Positions 22,569-27,008 of a DNA stretch of 27,008 nt are shown piece by piece. Numbering within the stretch: position 1 is the stretch's first letter; each line of letters opens with the position of its first letter. The notes beneath the pieces were generated by a model. It saw only the letters and a list, made by a program, of their open reading frames with translations, did not search any database and was not told the origin of the DNA. The position numbers and the translations under genes are program-made. The stretch covers positions 1 through 27,008 of the forward strand of contig DZCR01000029.1 in NCBI GenBank assembly GCA_022736495.1, given 5' to 3'. This DNA is from Desulfobacca acetoxidans (GTDB lineage Bacteria; Desulfobacterota; Desulfobaccia; Desulfobaccales; 0-14-0-80-60-11).

Positions 22569-23848
22569 GGGTTTAGCCGCCGCACTTCCAGATCCAGGAT
22601 GCGGGTGCCCTTCATCCGCAGCACTCGAAAAATGAGCTTTTCATAAGCGTCATATTGAATGACCCGGCCCTCCCGGGGCAGGGAGCCGCAGAGGTTTAGA
22701 ACCAGGCCGCCGATGGTATCGAATTCCTCGGCCGGCAGGTTCAGGTTAAGTGCGTCGTTGAAGTCCGCCAGAGACATGGCCCCCTTGACCCGCCAGACTT
22801 CCGGGGACACCTGCTCCAGGACTTTTTCCTCGACCTTGAATTCCTGGGGAATTTCGCCGCAGAGTTCCTCCAGCAGGTCTTCCACCGTGACCAGACCCAC
22901 CAGGGTGCCGTATTCATCCACCACCAGGGCCAGGCGCTGGTGGTTGGCCTGGAGTTCGGTTAAAAGGTCAAAGGCTCGCTTATTTTCCGGGACATAATAG
23001 GCCGGCCGCAGTAGATGCCGGGGCAGTTCACCTTCGCAGGGAATTGGATGGCACAACTCCAGAATGTCCTTGGAATGGAGGACCCCCAGCACGAGGTCGT
23101 GGGTCTCCTCATAAATGGGCACCCGGGAAAACCGGGACCGTTTGATGGCCTGGATCATCTCCGGAAAAGACAGGTCAATGGGGAGAGTGAACATGTCGGG
23201 CCGGGGCACCATGATCTGACTTACCCTGACCTCCCCGAAGTCCAACAAGTTTTGAATGAAATCCCGTTCCAAGGCGGCGATCATCCCGCCCCGATGGCTT
23301 TCTTCCACCATGCGGACAAAATCCTCCTGATGCACGGTGGGCTCCTGGAGGTCGGGCCGAAACCCCAGGGTGGCCAGGATTCCCCGGCTGATCTGGAGCA
23401 GCACCACCCGAACCGGCGCAAAGACCGTCAGGGCCACCCGCACCAGGGGGGCCAGGTGCGGCGCCAGGCGAGCCGGATACGTGAGGGCCACGGACTTGGG
23501 AATGATTTCTCCCAGGAGCAAGAGGGTGGGGGACATAACCAACAGGGCAATCCACTTACCACGATCCCCCCAAATGCTCAGGGCCAGGGAAGTGGCCAGC
23601 ACCGACGCCAGGATGGTGATGACCTCAACGCCCACCAAAAGCGTGATCAGGAGACGCTGGGACTGCTTCAGGAGAGATTCCACCAACTCCCCTCGGGCTT
23701 TGTTTCGTTCCTTGAGCCGCAGGCGGTCAAGGGGACTCAAGGCAAAAAGAGAGGTTTCGGCGGCGGCAAAAAAAATGTAGAGGATCAGCAGCCCACCCAG
23801 GGCCAGCCAGCGAGTTAGATATGGATTTGAAAGGATGGAATCCACCAT
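22565..23848 (-). CDS. CNNM/CBS/CorC-type membrane protein (first of pair)
   Basis: Paralogue of the next gene, 427 residues, with the same order of domains. The DUF21/CNNM membrane part (about 1-200) has FFAAAETSLFALSPLDRLRLK and EIIPKSVALTYPARLAPHLAP. The CBS pair (about 215-340) has IMVPRPDMFTLP and ALVVDEYGTLVGLVTVEDLLEELCGEI. The C-terminal CorC_HlyC domain has LPAEEFDTIGGLVLNLCGSLPREG. It starts 34 bp after the lon stop and overlaps the second paralogue by 4 bp, so lon and both paralogues are probably co-transcribed. The ATG has only a weak CTGGA before it and is preceded by a degenerate heptad-like stretch. The pair may act together as a hetero-oligomer; that is inference. Confidence 0.93.
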   Translation of the reverse strand: MVDSILSNPYLTRWLALGGLLILYIFFAAAETSLFALSPLDRLRLKERNKARGELVESLLKQSQRLLITLLVGVEVITILASVLATSLALSIWGDRGKWIALLVMSPTLLLLGEIIPKSVALTYPARLAPHLAPLVRVALTVFAPVRVVLLQISRGILATLGFRPDLQEPTVHQEDFVRMVEESHRGGMIAALERDFIQNLLDFGEVRVSQIMVPRPDMFTLPIDLSFPEMIQAIKRSRFSRVPIYEETHDLVLGVLHSKDILELCHPIPCEGELPRHLLRPAYYVPENKRAFDLLTELQANHQRLALVVDEYGTLVGLVTVEDLLEELCGEIPQEFKVEEKVLEQVSPEVWRVKGAMSLADFNDALNLNLPAEEFDTIGGLVLNLCGSLPREGRVIQYDAYEKLIFRVLRMKGTRILDLEVRRLNP

Positions 23849-23854
23849 TCCAGG

Positions 23855-23875
23855 TGTCAGGTTGACTGCTGACAG
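23855..23875. repeat. heptad-like repeat between lon and the CBS gene
   Basis: Three 7-base units can be read on the plus strand, TGTCAGG, TTGACTG and CTGACAG. They fill most of the 34-bp gap just before the start codon of the first CBS-protein gene. The ends are also inverted (TGTCAG/CTGACA). It resembles the clearer heptads before pheS but is degenerate. Confidence 0.35.
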
Positions 23876-23882
23876 CTTTTTA

Positions 23883-26303
23883 TCATACCACCGGCGGCGG
23901 AGGCGGTGTCGTCAGACGCCCCTTGGGGGCCCCGGTTTTTTTGGCCTCTTGAAATGGGGAACGCAGCAAGGCCTCGTTCAGCACCTCGTCCATATCGGCC
24001 ACCGCCACGAACTTGAGGCGGCGCTTGACGTTTTTGGGAATTTCCACCAGGTCCTTCTTGTTGGCCAGGGGGATGATGACCTTCTGGACCCGGGCCCTCA
24101 GTGCCGCAATGGCCTTCTCTTTGAGGCCGCCGATGGGCAACACCTTGCCCCGGAGGGTGATTTCGCCGGTCATGGCCACGTCCCGGCGCACCGGGATCTG
24201 GGTGAGGGCGCTTATCAAAGCGGTGGCCATGGTGACGCCGGCCGAGGGGCCGTCCTTGGGGGTGGCTCCCGCGGGTACGTGAATATGAATGTCCAGCTTC
24301 TCGTAGAAATCCGGCGTCAGATTGAGGCGTTCGGCCCGGGCCCGGGCGTAACTCAAAGCCGCCTGGCCCGACTCCTTCATGACGTCACCCAACTGACCGG
24401 TGAGGGTGAGCTGGCCTTTGCCTTTCATCAGGCTGACTTCCACCGGCAGGGTCTCGCCGCCCACCTGGGTCCAGGCGAGCCCCGTGGCCACGCCCACCTC
24501 GTCTTTCTCCACTTCGCCGTCAGGCAAAAAGCGCGGCGGTCCCAGATAGAGGTGCAGATTCCCCCGGCTGACCGCGAACGGCCCTTTCTCGCCTTCGGCG
24601 ATCTTACGGGCCACCTTGCGGCACAAAGAGCCGATCTCCCGCTCCAGGTTGCGCAGCCCCGCCTCCTGGGTGTAGTACATGATGACCTGCTTGATCACTT
24701 CGCTGGAGATCTTGAAATCGCGTTCGGTCAAGCCGTTTTCCAGCAACTGCCGGGGCAGGAGGTGGCGGCGCACGATCTCCAGCTTCTCTTCTTCGGTGTA
24801 GCCCGCCAGGCGGATGATTTCCATGCGGTCCCTCAGCGCCGAAGGGATGGGGTCCACCAGGTTGGCGGTGGTGATGAACATCACCTTGGACAGGTCAAAG
24901 GGAACATTGAGGTAATGGTCGCTGAAGGAATGGTTCTGCTCCGGGTCCAGGACCTCCAAAAGCGCCGCGGCGGGATCGCCCCGAAAATCCATGCCGATCT
25001 TGTCCACTTCATCCAGGATAAAGACCGGGTTGTTGGAGGCGGCGTTTTTGATTCCCTGGATGATCCGCCCCGGCAGGGCGCCGATATAGGTGCGCCGGTG
25101 TCCCCGAATCTCGGCTTCGTCCCGCATACCTCCCAGGGAGATACGGACAAACTTGCGCCCCATCGCCCGGGCGATGGACTGGCCCAGGGAGGTCTTGCCC
25201 ACCCCCGGAGGACCCACGAAACAGAGGATGGGCCCTTTCATTTTTTTGTTGAGTTTGCGAACGCTCAGGTACTCCAGGATGCGGTCCTTGACCTTTTCCA
25301 GGTCGAAATGATCCTCATCCAGGATGGCCTTGGCTTCTTTGACCTCCAGCTTGTCCCGGGTGCCTTTGCTCCAGGGCAGGGATACCAGCCAGTCCAGGTA
25401 GGTGCGGACGATGGAAGACTCGGCCGCGTCGGGGTGCATCTGCTCCAGGCGGGACAGTTGCTTGACCGCCTCTTCCTCCACCTCCTTGGGCATCCGGGCC
25501 CGGGAGATCTTGAGACGGTATTCCTCCATCTCTTTGCTGGTCTCGTCCAGATCGCCCAGTTCTTTTTTGATGGCCCGAAGCTGCTCCCGCAGGAAATATT
25601 CCCGCTGGGTGCGGTCCATTTCCTCCCGAGCCTGGTTCTGGATCTTGGCCTGGATAGCGGAGACTTCCATTTCCTTGCGCAGAAAATCATTGACCTTGAT
25701 GAGACTCCGGATGGGGTCCATCTCCTCTAAGACCAGTTGGGCTTCTTCGATCTTCAGACGCAGGTTGGCCGCCACCAAGTCGGCCAGGTGCCCGGGGTCC
25801 TCGATGGATTCCAGGATGGCCAGAAGGTCCGGGCTCATGATGCCCTTGAGGGTCAAAATCTTCTCGGACATCTCCCGGGCGTTGCGCATCAGGGCCTCGG
25901 CCTCAGGGGAAATCTCAGTGACGGTGGTTTCCGGGCATACTTCCACCCCCACCTGGAAGTAGGGCCGCTCCTGAGCATACTCCTGAATCATGGCCTTGGC
26001 CTTGCCCTGGACCAGAATTTTCAAGCGCCCATCCGGCAGTTTCAGCATCCGCAGTATGAGGCTCACCGTGCCTACGGTATAGATTTCCTCAGGTTCGGGA
26101 TTCTCTACGCTTTGATCTTTCTGGGTGGCCAAAAAGATCAGGCGGTCCTCGGCCAGGGCCGCCTCGATAGCCAATACCGAAGTTTCCCGTCCCACGAACA
26201 GCGGCAGCACCATATTGGGAAAAACCACCACGTCCCGTACCGCCAGCATGGGCAATTCGTCGGGAATGATGATCTGGTGTTGTTCTTCGTCTTTCGTCGC
26301 CAT
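23883..26303 (-). CDS. lon: ATP-dependent protease Lon
   Basis: Cytosolic AAA+ serine protease that degrades misfolded and short-lived regulatory proteins. It has 806 residues, normal length. The N-terminal substrate-binding domain (about 15-215) begins [24 protein letters not shown] helical linker with [11 protein letters not shown] follows. The AAA+ domain has Walker [10 protein letters not shown] and Walker [12 protein letters not shown]. The protease domain has the catalytic Ser687 in PKDGPSAG and Lys730 in GGLKEK. The C-terminal tail is unusually proline-rich (TTPPPPPVV). The ATG follows AGGAG. The gene heads a minus-strand series with the two CBS proteins. No heat-shock-type -10 or CIRCE element is seen upstream; a housekeeping-like promoter is. 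Confidence 0.97.
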   Translation of the reverse strand: MATKDEEQHQIIIPDELPMLAVRDVVVFPNMVLPLFVGRETSVLAIEAALAEDRLIFLATQKDQSVENPEPEEIYTVGTVSLILRMLKLPDGRLKILVQGKAKAMIQEYAQERPYFQVGVEVCPETTVTEISPEAEALMRNAREMSEKILTLKGIMSPDLLAILESIEDPGHLADLVAANLRLKIEEAQLVLEEMDPIRSLIKVNDFLRKEMEVSAIQAKIQNQAREEMDRTQREYFLREQLRAIKKELGDLDETSKEMEEYRLKISRARMPKEVEEEAVKQLSRLEQMHPDAAESSIVRTYLDWLVSLPWSKGTRDKLEVKEAKAILDEDHFDLEKVKDRILEYLSVRKLNKKMKGPILCFVGPPGVGKTSLGQSIARAMGRKFVRISLGGMRDEAEIRGHRRTYIGALPGRIIQGIKNAASNNPVFILDEVDKIGMDFRGDPAAALLEVLDPEQNHSFSDHYLNVPFDLSKVMFITTANLVDPIPSALRDRMEIIRLAGYTEEEKLEIVRRHLLPRQLLENGLTERDFKISSEVIKQVIMYYTQEAGLRNLEREIGSLCRKVARKIAEGEKGPFAVSRGNLHLYLGPPRFLPDGEVEKDEVGVATGLAWTQVGGETLPVEVSLMKGKGQLTLTGQLGDVMKESGQAALSYARARAERLNLTPDFYEKLDIHIHVPAGATPKDGPSAGVTMATALISALTQIPVRRDVAMTGEITLRGKVLPIGGLKEKAIAALRARVQKVIIPLANKKDLVEIPKNVKRRLKFVAVADMDEVLNEALLRSPFQEAKKTGAPKGRLTTPPPPPVV

Positions 26304-26409
26304 GTTATCTCCTGAAAGCTATCCGTAAGTAGATATGAAAGCAGACACCGGCGGACTGGCGAGACAGGGTTCCAAACCGGCTGATGATGGTCATGTTCAA
26401 GATAGGTCT

Positions 26410-26438
26410 CCCATAGCAGAATTTTCCGCCGCGGTCAA
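26410..26438 (-). promoter_or_regulatory. candidate lon promoter
   Basis: On the minus strand TTGACC (26438-26433), 17 bp, TATGGG (26415-26410). An overlapping TTGACA lies 6 bp further upstream but has no good -10. The leader before lon would be about 100 nt. I do not see a sigma32 pattern. Confidence 0.45.
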
Positions 26439-26458
26439 TGTCAATACATTTTATTAAA

Positions 26459-26477
26459 GATAATAACGATCATTTTG
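26459..26477. promoter_or_regulatory. Fur-box-like sequence upstream of lon
   Basis: GATAATAACGATCATTTTG agrees with the classical 19-bp Fur consensus at about 14 positions. It lies about 20 bp upstream of the candidate lon promoter. The stretch is AT-rich, so a chance match is quite possible. Confidence 0.25.
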
Positions 26478-26536
26478 GATGCAACGTGCAACTCCCGGAA
26501 TAAGGGCTGAAAGGTGCGCTCGAACTGAGAATGCGC

Positions 26537-26948
26537 CTAAGGCCACCAGGAATGCCAATCGCCATAGAGGGTCAAAACCTGGCGGCGATATTGCGTGACA
26601 AATGCCTCATTGAGGGCATAAATCTGAATGCCCCGGATGGCGGCATATTGGACGTGGGCGTTTTCTTCTTCCAGCAGCAAAAGATGTAACCGTATGGGCG
26701 CAAAGAGGGGTGCGAGGCCGTCTTCCAGGCGTCGCCGTACTGCTGTCCTTCCCAATAATCCAGGGGGTGTTCCAGTAACACCACGCCAAGTCCAGGTCGC
26801 TTTCCGTAGCCCCCTCTACATTCTTGCCTGCAAGGATACGAGGCCCCAGTTCTTTCTGGGAACCAAAGAAATAGGCCAGACCGATATCATGAGTTAATAT
26901 ATAATTTAAAAAATATTCTCTTCGATTGTGGTGGGGTTGATAATCCAT
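26537..26948 (-). pseudogene. nucleotidyltransferase-fold protein broken by two frameshifts
   Basis: Three reading frames together give one coherent protein of about 137 residues. Frame one, from ATG at 26948, gives MDYQPHHNRREYFLNYILTH, then DIGLAYFFGSQKELGPRILAG and ESDLDLA, the GS...DxD signature of MNT/MinD-like nucleotidyltransferases. Near 26785 the frame shifts and continues VVLLEHPLDYWEGQQYGD. A second shift near 26730-26755 leads to RRRLEDGLAPLFAPIRLHLLLLEEE and YGDWHSWWP, ending at 26537. Both shifts go the same way, each like a one-base loss. Such domains often pair with HEPN proteins as toxin-antitoxin modules; no HEPN gene is visible here. Sequencing error could also explain the shifts. 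The gene lies upstream of lon on the same strand. Confidence 0.7.
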
Positions 26949-26955
26949 TACTATT

Positions 26956-27008
26956 GAGCCTCTTGCAAAATTCATAAAGATTGCCGTTAGAGCCTCTTGC
27001 AAAATTCA
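26956..27008. repeat. two direct copies of a 19-bp motif at the window edge
   Basis: GAGCCTCTTGCAAAATTCA occurs at 26956-26974 and again at 26990-27008, 34 bp apart, running off the window end. On the minus strand it reads TTTTGCAAGAGGCTC, similar in kind to the terminal repeats of some insertion sequences (IS5-like ends share a TTTGCAAAA-type core). It lies just upstream of the broken nucleotidyltransferase gene. The IS link is inference; no transposase is in the window. Confidence 0.6.

Noticed and set aside
23835..25730. Plus-strand open frame of 631 codons opposite lon
   Set aside because: It mirrors the lon coding strand; its His/Gln/Gly-rich content is typical of antisense translation.

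Overview
The window is GC-rich bacterial chromosome, mostly housekeeping genes. The order xseA-xseB-ispA-dxs, the DUF3568 lipoprotein, the NtrC-type regulator and the tandem CNNM/CBS proteins next to lon suggest a deltaproteobacterium (Desulfobacterota). That placement is inferred from gene content and order, not from a search. No tRNA, rRNA, CRISPR array or complete mobile element was seen.

Left part (1-6540, minus strand). In transcription order: a GH8 glycoside hydrolase lipoprotein, xseA, a small AT-rich membrane-protein ORF, xseB, ispA and dxs. Exonuclease VII is encoded with the enzymes that make the isoprenoid precursor DXP and farnesyl diphosphate. The small ORF separates the two exonuclease VII subunits. 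The GH8 gene carries a G-run palindrome that is translated in frame.

Translation cluster (about 6900-11590, plus strand). thrS, infC, rpmI, rplT and pheS follow in the classic order. A terminator-like hairpin sits just before the thrS ribosome-binding site. infC appears to start at a rare AUC codon. A good promoter with a hairpin leader precedes rpmI. pheS is not followed by pheT. Next on the same strand is a 372-residue protein with two MazG-like helical modules and cysteine clusters, the most novel-looking gene here.

Middle part (13044-18843). A minus-strand group (two-helix basic protein, murJ, nth, DUF3568 lipoprotein) ends at a strong intrinsic terminator. An NtrC-family regulator with a GAFTHA variant of the sigma54-contact loop is divergent from it. 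Then comes a small helical protein of unknown function, preceded by a predicted promoter and a foldable leader RNA.

Right part (18990-27008, minus strand). In transcription order: lon, two tandem CNNM/CBS/CorC-type membrane proteins, a PAS-GGDEF diguanylate cyclase and larC. Upstream of lon lies a nucleotidyltransferase-fold gene broken by two frameshifts, followed at the window edge by two direct copies of a 19-bp motif.

Two dispersed signals run through the window: G-run palindromes at five places, and short heptad-like repeats directly before start codons that lack a Shine-Dalgarno sequence.
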